Shown here: piece by piece, positions 23,050 to 34,799 of the stretch
How the letters are laid out: every line of letters begins with the position of its first letter
Numbering within the stretch: the first letter of the stretch is position 1
NCBI RefSeq assembly: GCF_029784135.1
Contig: NC_073746.1
Location: 79,655,204-79,719,203, forward strand
From: Toxorhynchites rutilus septentrionalis
Lineage: Eukaryota; Arthropoda; Insecta; Diptera; Culicidae
Reading direction: 5' to 3'
Length of the DNA stretch: 64,000 bases
Notes under the pieces: model-generated
Told to the model about the DNA's origin: nothing
Seen by the model: the letters and a program-made list of their open reading frames with translations, nothing else
The model's database searches: none
Made by a program: the position numbers and the translations under genes

Positions 23050-24630
23050 CAACCTTACCCGGGGTCAAGATAATGTTCGAGAATCGGGGGTGTGTCCAGC
23101 TGCTCTCCCACCAATGGATTTGTCGTCTAGATTTAACATGAAAGATCTTTCAAGGGAATGTTCATATACATTACCGTTTATTGAGCTATTCCGCGACCGA
23201 TTAACACCAATTTTATCATTGTCGAATTATCATTTCCAACAGTTCCTCGCATCATCTGTCCAATTTAGTGACAAACAAACAGCCCTCGTCCAAATTAGTC
23301 GCGTGAATTGTCGCTTACGAACTGCGCTATCCACTGATAATGACCACAATTTACGCGCCCTCAGGGAACGTGTCAATTACCAAACGAACTGCACCAGCAT
23401 ACTAAAAATGTTTTCGAATATTTTTTATTCAACCTATTTCCGAGACATGCTTTCGAATGTAAAGTAGCTGGGGTCGTGAATAAAGCAATGATTTCCTCAC
23501 CCCCTCCACAGAACTTTGCGTGTCTGAGGGAGAGACGCTGTTGGGGAGCGATTGAGTCGTTTGCATGATAATGCTGTTATCTAATTGTTGCGCTCCTCTT
23601 GCTTCCATTTGTGTGCTCCCCCAGACAATCGCAAATCACTCCATTCTATGTTTGGTCCTGTTACAAAGTCAGCAAGTCCCCCATTTGTGTCAAAAGGGGT
23701 GCTGGGTGCTGGCAGGCAGGGGAAGAAGCGAGAAAGCACACGCATTGAATACATGCAAGCAAGTTCGCCCGCTCCGTGCCAAGGAAAGCTTAACGAAGGC
23801 AATGTTTTGCCTGTCGAAACTTTGCCCGGAGCGTCGTTTAAATTTGCCAATTTGCCTCATCTGGCCTTGTTTGGGTTCGTCGTGTGCCCTCGCCCTGGCT
23901 GATCGCTTACCGCGCTCGTTGATGATGTTTGACTTCGATTAGCACATCATCCGGGACACTCACCACACACCCCTGCACACCTGTTAGCTGCGTTGCCCAA
24001 TCGAGTGGAGAGGGGCGTCCTACCTAAAGCCGATATCTCCCTTCGTATCTTTCCAGCGAAGTTCCGTGACCCCGCTCTCTCGTGGATAACTGCTTCGCCC
24101 GCAGCCAATAAAGCAGATTCGCATTACCGACTCGAATTTGCACCCTATTAGTTTAAAATTCAATATTGGCTGTATATACTGACAATTTGTTTTGGCGGAG
24201 GGTAGCACTGTTTGCTGCCTGTTTTTTTCCATCGTTTCGCGGGAAATTTCGATTCAATGGGGGATATGGAGAGCACTATGGGAAATTTCACCTTCAAATA
24301 TTCCGATAGTCACTTTTTAGACTGTGTTTATAAATGTCAAGAGGTTTAATTGAAACAAAAAAAGTAGTTACAGAGTTTTTTTTTCCCAAAAAATTTTTTG
24401 ACCTCAGGATAACGAAACATTTTTCCTAACAGATCGACTTCAACCAGCCCGCCCCGGAGGTGTGTTCATGAATATTTATAATGCAACGAAAGAGTCTATC
24501 TTAGGCATTCTTGTTATCAAACTTAGCCGGCTCAGTACAGAGCCTACGTTCCGATGCTACGTGCCATACTCTGTGCCAGAAGCCGAACCGATATCAAAGC
24601 ACGAGCGCCAGCGAAAGGTGGCCTCCGTTC
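23050..24630. other. Unique, relatively GC-rich DNA
   Basis: No protein domain is recognised on either strand, although composition is more balanced than average. A pyrimidine tract with CAG (CCCCTCCACAG, about 23500-23511) could be a splice acceptor but no supporting exon frame was found. It precedes the promoter-like site at 24638. Confidence 0.35.
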
Positions 24631-24637
24631 CCGGCCC

Positions 24638-24700
24638 TATAAATTACGTGGCTCGTCAGTTTCAATCAGATTGCTGACGACGTTACAGTACACGGTAGGT
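24638..24700 (+). promoter_or_regulatory. Candidate core promoter and short first exon
   Basis: TATAAA at 24638-24643 lies in a GC-richer setting (GGCCCTATAAATTACGTGG). An initiator-like TCAGAT places its A at 24668, thirty bases after the first T of the TATA box, the usual insect spacing; a second TCAGT at 24656 is only twenty bases away. About 27 bases further, CACG/GTAGGT (24691-24700) could be a splice donor closing a short noncoding exon. No downstream coding exon is linked to it, so this is inference. Confidence 0.35.
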
Positions 24701-24709
24701 TCCGGGAAT

Positions 24710-25640
24710 GGTACGTGATCGGATAGGGCTCACCATTAGGTAGCGTGTGTGTCTGTGTGTTTGGTATTGAATGTGAGCTCACGGCCTGAAATGATCGCGG
24801 CTGCCCACGGCCATGGTTGATTACATCTGCGATTTGGTTATGCAGAAGTTCTACGGGAAAACAGAATATTGAGTTCACCCGCTGACGTGAAGTGGTTGCA
24901 TCGGTACATATATGCAAGCATGGGTTTGTTACGAGGAATTGATTTGCTCCAAAAATAGCTTTGGTTGTTCGACAGCGATAAAATGCGACTCGCAATTACT
25001 GGCCCGAATCAGTGGAAGCAACCTCTTGTAGTTGACGGTTTAACGTAGAAATGAATTTCAGTGTGACAAGGTTCCTCTGCAAACATCAAGGAACATAACA
25101 ACATATCCTTCCATTTGTTCAAAATGATACGGCGACTCGGTGCAAATTAAGCTCATTGACAACTAGTCACAAAAACCACTAATCAGATGAAACTTTATTC
25201 TTCCTCCCACATTGGCGATTATGACAATCTTAGTTATTAAATTAATCGAACTCTGAGTAATTTTTTGAATGTCTGAATGAGGCGTTATCGAGAAACTTGG
25301 AGTAAAGCAACCGCACATGGGATAGTTCTTCTGCTATTCCGACCCTCAAAGTTCCTTTTTAAAATTTGTACAATTTTCAAACGATTGCAAGCAGGTCAAG
25401 ATTATTGACAAATATTTTGAGAAGATAAATGATATCATTCGAATTCAATGTAAAATAGCAGCTAATTTACAAAAAAATCAAGAAATATTAAGCTTTGATT
25501 TTTTCCATTTTTTATGACACTAAAGTTCCCGAACGAGCTTCGCCAATTCCACATGATATTCCTTAAATAATTTTTGACGTGGGACTACCTCTAACCTTTC
25601 AATATCTTTTCCAATGTTTCGGGTGGGAAAAGTGTGTTGA
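24710..25640. other. Nothing recognised downstream of promoter-like site
   Basis: AT-rich DNA without a readable coding frame. If the candidate promoter is real this would be first-intron sequence. Confidence 0.3.
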
Positions 25641-25646
25641 TTTTAA

Positions 25647-25880
25647 CACTCTACAACCCAACCCTGCCTTTAGACGGGCTTCACGGATTTTCTTATCAAA
25701 TTATTCAGACATTATTTTCAATGTTCCCCCCCACTAGAACGTTTTTTGCATCAATCACACATACACATTGGTTTTATGCTGGCAGCTTTCTGCTAGGAGT
25801 ATTTCATGTTGAAAATCGGAAAATCGAGATAAAAGTGGAATGGGTTTTTACAGACAAATAAAAAATTGGGTCTTAGAGGG
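25647..25880. mobile_element. TTAA-flanked MITE, 234 bp
   Basis: TTAA occurs at 25643-25646 and 25881-25884. The inner ends CACTCTACAACCCAACCC and, on the minus strand, CCCTCTAAGACCCAATTT are imperfect inverted repeats. TTAA duplication is the hallmark of piggyBac-type transposition. The short body is noncoding. It is probably a non-autonomous piggyBac-type element, assigned from target site and termini only. Confidence 0.65.
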
Positions 25881-25889
25881 TTAAACATA

Positions 25890-27240
25890 AATATCTCTCC
25901 AATTGATAGATGCAATTTTTATTTCAAATACTCAAATTAATAGGAAACATCCCCAGCAGTTTGTTGTCTTTTGTCTAAGACATGTGTAATGAAAATAGTG
26001 AAACAAATAATCAATGTAACGAATGAAATAAGTAGTTTTTGTCTCGATTTTACTCGCCGCTCACATTATCCCACATTAATTCTTACATCCAATTCGGATG
26101 TTAATTTACATAGTATTGTTTTGTTTTTCTTCGATGTAACGTTGCATCGAGCAAGAGGTATAAATTAAATGATCTATGGTTTCGATTTTAAGCTGAAGTT
26201 GAATGAGCTGATAAAGTTTGAAGTCTCTATAATTCAAAACATCATCATCATTTGGTTTTTAGTTCCACTCTAGACAGCGGTCAGTCAACACCAATGAACC
26301 AAATGAATAATAAATAATGAATGAAAAATTAAAAAAAAACTAAAGAAAATCTGAGAGTTAATTTGGGAATAATACTGCTGAGCTGATTGCGAAAGTGTGG
26401 AAAGTGGAAGAGTTCCGTGCAATAAAATATGCATTTGTTGAATATAATAAGTGTCTGTTTAAATTTTCTATACTTTCGCGTCGATCTTACAGACCGACAA
26501 ATCAATAATTCAATAATTTAAAAAACACAACACAATGACTTTACGATCTTCGGAAGATCCCTTCTTCGTTGTTTGCCATTGTCTAGCGTACCGCAAGTTT
26601 TAACACGGAGTGGACGTATGTCACTTTTTTACTTTTATCGGTCTGTGAGACCGACGCGACGCGTATAGGCGTCTCTTTTTTGGACAAGGGATTGATTTCA
26701 TAAAACCAAAGAACCCAAATTTTCATCCTAGTAAACCCGTCCCATTTTTGAATTTTTTATCTCGCGATTTTAGTATTTTTGTAAACACAATATCCAAATA
26801 AAAAAATTAACCTCCACTCAATTTTCCAACAGGACGAATTTATTTACGTTATTGATAACAAATGGCGCTACGTACTCTTCATCGAATTTTCACCCACACA
26901 TGCGGAGGTAACCTCAATTCGTCTAAAGCTAGGTACTGGAAACCTTATCGAATAATCACAATTAATTATTGAAATCCTTCAGATCGCACATGCTCGGATA
27001 CCAAAATGTTAATCACGCTATTGTCATCAATCTAGATAAATTATCATCTGAAAAACTCGTGTATTGATTCATTGATTTGAATTAATATTTATGAATATGT
27101 ACTTACAAAAGACGAAAAAACAAGAGATCTCGATGGATTTTTATTATCGAACGATGATTCAATGCAGCTAGGGCAACGTCAATCTACGATGTTGTAAAGC
27201 TGTGCCAACAATTCATGGTCGGCATGGTAGGGGGAAGGTA
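25890..27240. other. AT-rich DNA around the small inverted-repeat element
   Basis: Apart from the inverted-repeat element at 26468-26668, no gene, tRNA or partnered repeat is recognised in this stretch. Confidence 0.35.
26468..26668. mobile_element. Small inverted-repeat element (GACCGA family)
   Basis: The left end CTATACTTTCGCGTCGATCT followed by TACAGACCGA pairs with the right end read on the minus strand, CTATACGCGTCGCGTCGGTC followed by TCACAGACCGA. The words CGCG and CAGACCGA also occur in the ends of the 57224-59760 element, so the two may belong to one piggyBac-related group. The ~200-bp interior is noncoding. Confidence 0.5.
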
Positions 27241-27249
27241 TGGGGCGAA

Positions 27250-27382
27250 CGACTGCAATACGCGTGACCACAGTGCAAGTCGAAGGAAATCTCTTTGACG
27301 AAAATCCCCCGGCCAGAACGGGAATCGAACCCGTACACCCACCATGACAATGTGAGACGCTAACCGCTCGGCCATGGGTGCA
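27250..27382 (-). mobile_element. Feilai-like SINE, 3' truncated copy
   Basis: On the minus strand from 27382 the sequence begins GTGCACCCATGGCCGAGCGG (box A) and continues through GGGTTCGATTCCCGTTCTGG (box B). The match to the other Feilai-like copies fades after TGGTCACGCGTATTGCAG, so the 3' half is missing or replaced. The head is better preserved than that of the copy at 10685. Confidence 0.75.
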
Positions 27383-27769
27383 CAAACGGATACTTGTATA
27401 TATTCATGTTTATTCAAAGAAGCGTTCAAAGAAATGACCCAAGATCCGATGTTCATCTTTCCTACACCACCGTGCGCTGATACACCTCTGTGTTTATTTT
27501 GAGGGAGAAGGTCGAGATGTTTTGGAAAACTAAAAGTAAAAAATATTTCCTTGCTAACTTAAAGCGGCGTCTAGTTCATTTTGCAGAAAATTTCGAACAT
27601 CTCAATACGCTACACTGGCAGCTTTAGGACACCCAAACCAATCTGATTCTGTTGCAAAACAAACTTCAGGCATAAAGCCAACTGAATACTGGATACGTTG
27701 TCGAATACGTTGATTTGAATAACGAAAACGACGACTCGGTTTTCAGAATGAGAAAATTTCATTTACGAT

Positions 27770-28130
27770 TCTAGGTGAATAGGCCTAGCTCATTTCATAT
27801 ATGTACCTACTATTTCAATAATGATTTAAATAAATTTGGCCAAGAAAACACGCATAAATCTATCTCTTCTATCGTGATATGTGCGAATGACCACTTTGCC
27901 CCCCAGAGGTGACCACTTTACCTCCTCACTGGAAAAATGTTCGATTTTTCAACCTTTTTTCTAATAATGGAAAATGTACTATTTCCAATTTTCATAATAA
28001 AAACCGCTTACTATCTTGAACTACAATAAGTTGAGTTACAATATTCTTCGAAGAACGGGAATTTTAGTGGTATGTGGACACAGGAAATGGGCTTGTTCCT
28101 TAGGGTGACCACATTCCCCCCAGTTCCCCT
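27770..28130. mobile_element. Relative of the 62169 MITE, decayed
   Basis: The segment 28020-28130 (GTTGAGTTACAATATTCTTC, GAAGAACGGGAATTTTAGTGG, TATGTGGACACAGG, GGGCTTGTTCCTTAGGGTG) matches the right part of the 500-bp MITE at 62169-62668. The termini here are worn (…CCCCAGTTCCCCTA) and the left border is unclear. Confidence 0.5.
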
Positions 28131-28239
28131 ACATATGCACCCAAACTAGCGTTGGCAGAAAACATTTCATCTTCGGCAGAAATAATGCTTTTTCGTGTGC
28201 TGAAGGGTCAAATGAGCTAATAAAGAGCTGTTTTAAAAG

Positions 28240-28610
28240 CTTACAAAAAGTTGTATGTATGGGAGCAGACATCTCTTTCTTTTTTTCTTCTTTCATCTTT
28301 TTTGGGATTGTACAAAAAATAGTCCATATGATTTCAACGGGGATCGAACCAAGACCGGATGGAATGTAAAGCTGTTTAACACGACCACTCTATCCACATA
28401 GTGCTTTTGCATAAATGCGTGATAATATTATATCTCATTATAAAATGAAGTTAAAAAGTGTTTTGAAAAAGTAAAAAGAAGAGCATAAACGAGAATCTAT
28501 ACCTTTCTCTCTGTGCCGTGTATTTGGCAAACTATACGAAAAGCTTTAATGCCTACTTATATGCAATGTGTCTCCTGTTTCGCTCGCTTAAATTGATCTT
28601 ATTTTGAAAA
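28240..28610 (-). repeat. Interspersed repeat with tRNA-like box, copy 1
   Basis: Related to 56730-57165 over about 370 bases: TTGTATGTATGGG-GCAGAC-TCTCTTTC, GGATCGAACCAAG, ATGGAATGTAA, CACGAC…CTATCCACA, ATTATAAAATGAAGTT. GGATCGAACC is a box B complement, so a tRNA-like promoter would run on the minus strand, as in a diverged SINE. No exact target duplication was found. Confidence 0.55.
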
Positions 28611-28611
28611 A

Positions 28612-29632
28612 GCAATATATAAAAATGGATTTCTGTCTGTCTGATTCTTATGGACTCGGAAGCTACTGAACCGATCGACATGAAAATTTGTATGTAGGGG
28701 TTTTTGGGGCCGGGGAAGGTTTTCGTGATAGTTTGAGACCCCTCCCCCCATACAAATGAAACACAAATTTCTGCATTACTCGAGAATTAATCAAGCAAAC
28801 GAAACCATAATTGGCACGTGAAGATTTTAGGGTGCTATAAATGTTTTCACGGTGGTTAGATACTCCTCCCCCCTCTCTCTTAGGGGGGACTGCCATACAA
28901 ATGAAACACAAATTTCTACATTACTCGAGAATTAATCAAGCAAATGAAACAAAATTAGGCATATGGAGGTTTTAGGATGCAATGATTGTGTCTATGGTGG
29001 TTAGACACTCCACCCCCTTCTCTAAAGGGGGGCTACCATACATATGAAACACAAATTTCTACATCACTCAAGAATTAAACAAGCAAATGCAACAGAATTA
29101 TGCATCTGGAGGTTTAAGGGTGCAATAAATGTTTCTATGATGGTTGGACACTCCACCCCCCTCTCTAAGGGGGGACTGCCATACAAATGAAACACAAATT
29201 TATGGATTATTCGAGAATTAATTAAGCAAACGAGACCAAATTTGGCATGTGAAGGTTTTAGGGTGCAATAAATGATTCTATGGCGGTTAGATACTTCTCC
29301 CTCTCTTAGGGTGGGCTGTCATACAAATGAAAAACTAATTTCTGCATAACTCGAAAACTAATCAAGCAAATGGAGCCACTCCTTCCCCCTCTCTGAAGAG
29401 GAGAAGAGGGAGGGGTCTGTGTCTGAAAATAATCTGATATTATAATGATGGTAGAAGTACCAGGATTTTTTTAGTAAAAGATAAATTCAACGGGGTCGAT
29501 TAGAAGATCAATCAATGAACAGTTCTGCGATTGGACTCATGAACTTGCGCTTAGTAAGAAAACCTGAATGTTTGAAGGTATTGATAACAAAAAACAAATT
29601 TTGGGCGGGACGAAGTTTGCCGGGTCAGCTAG
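28612..29632 (+). mobile_element. Helitron-like non-autonomous element, ~1.0 kb
   Basis: Begins near AATATATAAAAATGGATTTC followed by CTGTCTGTCTG, and ends GCCGGGTCAGCTAG at 29632, followed by T. Ends without inverted repeats and a CTAG terminus fit Helitron-like elements; the 5' TC is not preserved, so the left border is approximate. The middle is a tandem array of ~144-bp units (28755-29340). Related 3' ends lie at 7079-7285, 21907 and 62988. No RepHel gene is present. Confidence 0.55.
28755..29340 (+). repeat. Tandem array, about four 140-144-bp units
   Basis: The word AAATGAAACACAAATTTCTG or close variants recurs at about 28755, 28899, 29043, 29186 and 29326. Each unit carries CTCGAGAATTAATCAAGCAAA, a GAAG/GGAGG-TTTTAGG-TGCAATAAATG-like centre and a C-rich then G-rich pair (CCCCCCTCTCT…GGGGGGACTGCCATAC) able to form a hairpin. 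Units differ by substitutions and small indels, so the array is not very recent. Confidence 0.8.
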
Positions 29633-30060
29633 TATATTATACAAATAATATACAAGTATTGGGGAGTAGCGGATTTTCTGTTATTTTTAGACGCATTTAA
29701 TATAATAAATCAGGATGCCAAAACATGTGCTAAAAAATTAATTTTAAGTGTAGATACATTTAGTAACTAGACATTACTAGTAAGGTTCAGAGCCTGCCAC
29801 CCAATCCATCAACGACCAAGCTGTGAACAATGTTTTTTGACTAAATATGTTGGTAAAATTTTGAATATTGGCCCTGGATAATGATTTGTTTATTCTTTAA
29901 GAATAATTTTGCTAAATTAATCGATACTTACAAACATTCACAATTTAAAATACAAAAATAAATTAAAAAACCTCCCACTCCCTCAACTTTCGATACTTAA
30001 TTTCCCCTCCTTTTCTCCTGTAGGAACCTCAATCGAATGTTTTTGCCCCACATCACAATA

Positions 30061-30333
30061 TGTGTATGTGACGGCGGCAGTGGTTGTGTTGTTAGCGCAA
30101 CAGCCTCACAATCCTATTGGTCTGGGTTCAGTCCTAGCTGGCGTCGTTGGGATTTTCTAAGGCGAAAAAACCCTGGTTACGTCTTTCTTCGGAAGGGAAG
30201 TAAAAGAAGTTCATGAGCTGTTGAGTCTGATAGGTAGGAACAGGTGGAGTCGCCTCCCTGATGTCGGTGATTAGCACTAAAGTGGCGGAAATTGGCCGAC
30301 AAAAAAATAAGCGAAGTTAAAATTAAAAAAAAA
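30061..30333 (+). mobile_element. tRNA-derived SINE, third family, 273 bp
   Basis: Flanked by ATCACAATA at 30052-30060 and 30334-30342. The head CGGCGGCAGTGGTTGTGTTG … GGTCTGGGTTCAGTCCTAGC has tRNA-like box A and box B. The body includes AAGAAGTTCATGAGCTGTTG and the tail is A-rich (GTTAAAATTAAAAAAAAA). It differs in sequence from both the Feilai-like and the 495-bp SINE. Confidence 0.75.
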
Positions 30334-30339
30334 ATCACA

Positions 30340-33235
30340 ATAATCAAAGTAACACCTCAGAAAGGGTCACATATTTTTAGTTTAATTAGATTTTATTGAA
30401 ATTGAGACAGCTTCCGCACATACTTGCTTTGAATCGAATTTATTGCCCGAAAAATTTATACAATATTGGAAGTGGTAGCTAAAAAGCTAAGATATCATTT
30501 GATGGCAAAACATTACCATATGGTTGCTTTCCAAAGCCAAAATTTTCAACGTGTTCCGAACATCTGGTACGAATCAGGATAATTGTATGACAGATTAATT
30601 TGGTGTGAAATTGAAATCCTCTACTACCAATGAAAATAATTCGATCCCTCGAAGTGTATATTAACTAATTTCAGAATATATGCTTCACTTCTCCACTTAT
30701 ATTATATTCTGACATGCGAAACATCTACTGAAGTATAGTAGAATGACATAAGATGATTATCAGTACAACATCAATAGTTATTCTACGAAACAAGCAACTG
30801 ATTAATTGTGGTAAACCACTGACCACTTCACCGCCGGTTCCCTTATGTTATTGATATACGACAATGCTAGAGCAAGCGTTTTCATCTGGCGCCAACATCC
30901 GATTCAAAAGTGATGCTACGAACTGCTCGGGTAATTTTGATACCCAATATCACAGGACCATTAATCGATTTAAATACTAGAATATGTTTCCACAATATAA
31001 GGAAATAGTGGAAAAATAAATTTCACGAAAATACACCTGTAGAGACATTCATACTACACAAATTCATAAACAAGTGAACGGGTCAAATTTTTGACACTCT
31101 CACAGCTATTCAATATTAAAATAACATTATCTTTTCATCCATACTTTAAGAACCGTGAGAAATTGTATTATTTTATTTTTTTCCCAATCAACGAGTCGCT
31201 GAAATTCGGAACGATGCTCCCACCTCCGAACAGCATAGAAGTTCTATCGTTATTGAATATTCGATCCTAACAAACAGCGTGTAGCGTCGAAGTTTTAAAG
31301 CGAACAAACGATAACGCTGAATACTCCCCTCCCCCTACCCAATTGATAACATATACATGTTTTCAGGGAATCAGAAAACGGGAAAAGTTTTTCCCGGACC
31401 CAGATGCGAATTATGCCGCGGCATGTCGCTACACACGATCGTTATCAATATTTCCATGATTATCAATATTTTCCATATTTACTATGAGCCATGAGGAAAC
31501 CAATCGGTGGCTTATCAGATAATCATGTTCTGAGGATATCGGGAAGTAAAAACAGAAAACTCAAATAATAGATTGGAAAAAAATAGATTTCTGTAATTCA
31601 GGATCGAGGGAAAAAATAATTCAATCTATGCACCATGATTACTGTTATTAATTTCTGGTAATTTAAATCTTGAAAAATCTTGAAAGAAGGGATTGTTCTC
31701 CCACGTAATATTCGGTATGTTCTTTCTGCACCTTCTCTGATTACGACTTTCATCGCCACAGACGGCGAAATGGAACGCAAAGTTGTGCTTCGATTGGACC
31801 CGGTAACCACCGCACGGCTTCGAAGCTATGATGCATCGCAGCTCCGGAAGCAATTTCGCTCGCAGCGGTCCTTCCCAAATACCTCCCCGGTATGCAGGAT
31901 AGTTTCAAACGAAACTATGTAGGAATGAGTTTCGCGCTGAGAAGAACCATATTTCATCATGCATGCTTCTAATTATCAAGTCGCTAGATATTGTATTTTT
32001 TTTTATTTCGTCAGAATTTGAGGCGAATTATTACCAGGGAAGCATGTTAGCAATCTGAGGGAGTGAAAATTCGTACGCTTTCATTAAGAAACAGGAAGAT
32101 GCATCCGGGCTTTCTTCTGCACTGTCGGCGCACAAAGTGCAGTACGGTTTGCCGCCCGGCAAATCGTCGCGAGTAGATGAGAGTGCAGAACGACATCGTC
32201 AGCTGGATAAATTATGCACTTCGCTTAAAGGCTTAGCATATAATCAAGATAGCGCGTTTAAAGCTACGCTGAATATTCATGGCGGGTTTTCGCTCCATCG
32301 TTTCCGTACTGCCCTATCCTGGGGAAACGGGAAAAGGAGATAAAAAACTAAACGACGCTGGCTGGAGAACGGTTTGGGATTTTTCATTTCGAGAACGAAA
32401 AATGTCAATAATAACGCGATCGGAACAACAGAACTCGAATTCAAATAAAGACCATGGTTCCATCCTGCTCAAAAGCCTCGGAAAATAGTCAGGATATTTT
32501 CGCCCCCGAAGAACCCAGAGCAGAGTATGCTAGGAATGCGTCTTCATCGCCATTTTGCCGGCTATCCTCCGTCAATTTTCCCCATATCGACACGTACAAA
32601 ATCAGAAATATTTGCCATAAAAATATTGATGTCAGGGCGTATCTAAATGCAAAGCATGAAATTTTGCGATATCCCTGTTTCGTTCGTTCCGCCAAAAGTC
32701 TCGGCCTCGGCCAGTGCCGCTCATCCATGCTGGATTTCTCACCCGTTGGTGTGGATGACGGAGCCGGATTCCGGTCACACTCGCTGTCAGTTATATGGCC
32801 CAGTAGACATCGATGGAACTGCACAGAAAGGGTATAAGGAAGCGTACGATGAGTAGAGAGAAGAAAAAAAAACAAGACAAAACCAAATCGCCCATTGATA
32901 GTCGTCACATCACACGAAACGCTTTGGAATTGCACTTCCGCTGGGATTACGTGCATTTGTAGAAAAATTTGCAAACTAATGCACGAGTTATGCTAAGCAG
33001 CACAGAGCGCGATTATAGCCGCCGCTGCCCTCCGAATAAGGACAATTATTCAGAATGGTCGATCGTTGGGAGGAACACAACCGATAACCGGAACTGTGAT
33101 GCGAAATGCAAGGAGCATAATCACATTGAAAGAAATTTGTAGAGCTACAAAAATAAAGAATCACAGTATAGCTCGATTGTTGCTCAAAATTTTAACTGTT
33201 TCTCCTTCCATCTATAATCCTCTACCTTTTCCCGG
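30340..33235. other. Long unique stretch, no gene recognised
   Basis: Composition is balanced in parts (31680-31920, 32100-32860), and frames of 70-160 codons occur on both strands but overlap each other and carry no known motif. No repeats with partners in the window were found. It could hold regulatory or intronic host DNA. Confidence 0.35.
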
Positions 33236-33248
33236 ACGCGAACATAGA

Positions 33249-33516
33249 ACTTCTTGGATGGCACTAACGTTTCCAGTCGAACTTTTGTCGTTTAAACGTA
33301 GATATTACTTGCGTCATTTTCATTAGTAGTACTTAGTTGAGATTTCTATGCCGGATAACACGCCTCGAATGTGGCAAGCTCTAGAACACGCATTATCGCA
33401 GTGCAAGTCGGAAGAAATTTCTTTGACGAAAAATCTCCCGGCCAGAACGGGAATCGAACCCGAACCCCGGCATGATAAGATGGGACGCTAACCACTCGGC
33501 CACGGGAACACTACGT
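33249..33516 (-). mobile_element. Feilai-like SINE, nearly full length
   Basis: Flanked by GAACATAGA at 33240-33248 and 33517-33525. On the minus strand it starts GTGTTCCCGTGGCCGAGTGG (box A) and has GGTTCGATTCCCGTTCTGG (box B), then the shared body with TTCGTCAAAGAAATTTC and the 3' end near AGTGCCATCCAAG. Compared with 6079-6350 it has a small deletion in the central part. Confidence 0.8.
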
Positions 33517-33611
33517 GAACATAGATGCCAGATTTATTATTTTTGTAAATCCATTTTGGAATCTGCAGATTTCTGCGATTTTGAAAAAAAAACAATACAT
33601 CGAATCAAAAA

Positions 33612-34790
33612 CGGCCTTATTCTGCGTGGTGTGTGAGGTGAGATGACAATTGTCACTTATGTCACGCGATTCCACCAGGCGTATGCTGTGAGAAATCTCA
33701 CTTGAATGAACTCTCACTTTATTCCCGCTCTCAAATATACGTGACGATTGTCACATGAACTGGGATTTCTAGGTGACAATCGTCGATATGTCTTGAGGTG
33801 TCGACAGTGCATGAAAACAAATGAAAAAAGGAAGAGGAATAATAAGTGTTTTTTTGGGTCGTATAGAATCGATAGTAATGGTATTATATGTATCAATAAA
33901 TTCAATTTATCTTCAATTTTCACAGTACGAAAGACAAATTGCAAGTAGTTTGTTTTTTTGTGAAAGCGGTAGTGAGTCTGTTATTCCTCAATTGGACGAA
34001 TAAGCACACCGAAATTATTTTCATTTCATGAAATCTATTTATTTTCTCTAAAATATATCTATCATATGGGTCTTGTGTTTCATCTATCTATCCGCGAGTC
34101 ATCGTCACCGAACTGCATATCCATTTCAGAAGCCGTGGTATATGCCCGAGCCGGAGCCAGAGCAACAATTTAACACTGAGAGTGCAGAGAGCAGCAGCAA
34201 CTACGACCAAAACAAACAAAAATGCTAAACTTTACAGGATGCAATCAACTGTTTCACCAAATCTAAATCAAATACCTGCAAATTCGGCAGAATGTCCTGA
34301 TACACTAACAACAGGCCAGGTTAAATCAGATCTATAGATACGGTACTGACTGCAGCAAAACAAATATCTGACCTCTCTGAGCGAAACAAATAAAATTCTG
34401 GGATGCCAGATGTTTTTTCTCAAATATATGCGATAAAAATCTGAGATATTTGTAAATATGTGCTAATGTCTGACATACTGACCAGCTTCGTTTATCATAT
34501 GGAATCAATAATGTTTTGTCACTATTTTAAATAGCCTGCAGCAGGAATAAAAGGTTGTGATAAAAGTTAAATGTCTGCAAATTCGTGAACACATGTGCGA
34601 ATGTGGCATCTCTGATCAGATTTGGCAACCAGCAGAATGAACGCCTTGTCACTTGCTGTTCATCCTCTCACATACATCAAATGAACCTCTCACGGCATCC
34701 GAAACGACTGTAGGAATAGAGTGAGGAGAGTTGCGTGATGGTGATGTGACAATTGTCATCTCACCTCACACGCCGCGTAGAATCAGGCCG
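33612..34790. mobile_element. TIR element, ~1.18 kb, non-autonomous
   Basis: The left end CGGCCTTATTCTGCGTGGTG, continuing GTGAGGTGAGATGACAATTG, is mirrored by the right end on the minus strand, CGGCCTGATTCTACGCGGCG, continuing with the same GTGAGGTGAGATGACAATTG. Inverted repeats extend over about 65 bases with a few differences. Inside there are further GTGAC/GTCAC motifs and no transposase. The target duplication is unclear and the superfamily unassigned. Confidence 0.7.
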
Positions 34791-34799
34791 AAAGGCCTA

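Noticed and set aside
22898..23467. 189-codon frame on the + strand
   Set aside because: Its first third lies in Helitron-like repeat read in antisense, and the rest has no known motif.
27300..27382. Possible tRNA-Ser/Leu-like gene on the minus strand
   Set aside because: Same head as four other copies with identical downstream body, therefore SINE.
28755..29340. Possible CRISPR-like or regulatory direct repeat array
   Set aside because: Units of ~144 bp are contiguous with no spacers and lie inside a Helitron-like element in eukaryotic DNA.
32489..32974. 161-codon frame on the minus strand
   Set aside because: Overlaps comparable frames on the + strand and shows no domain; no splice support.
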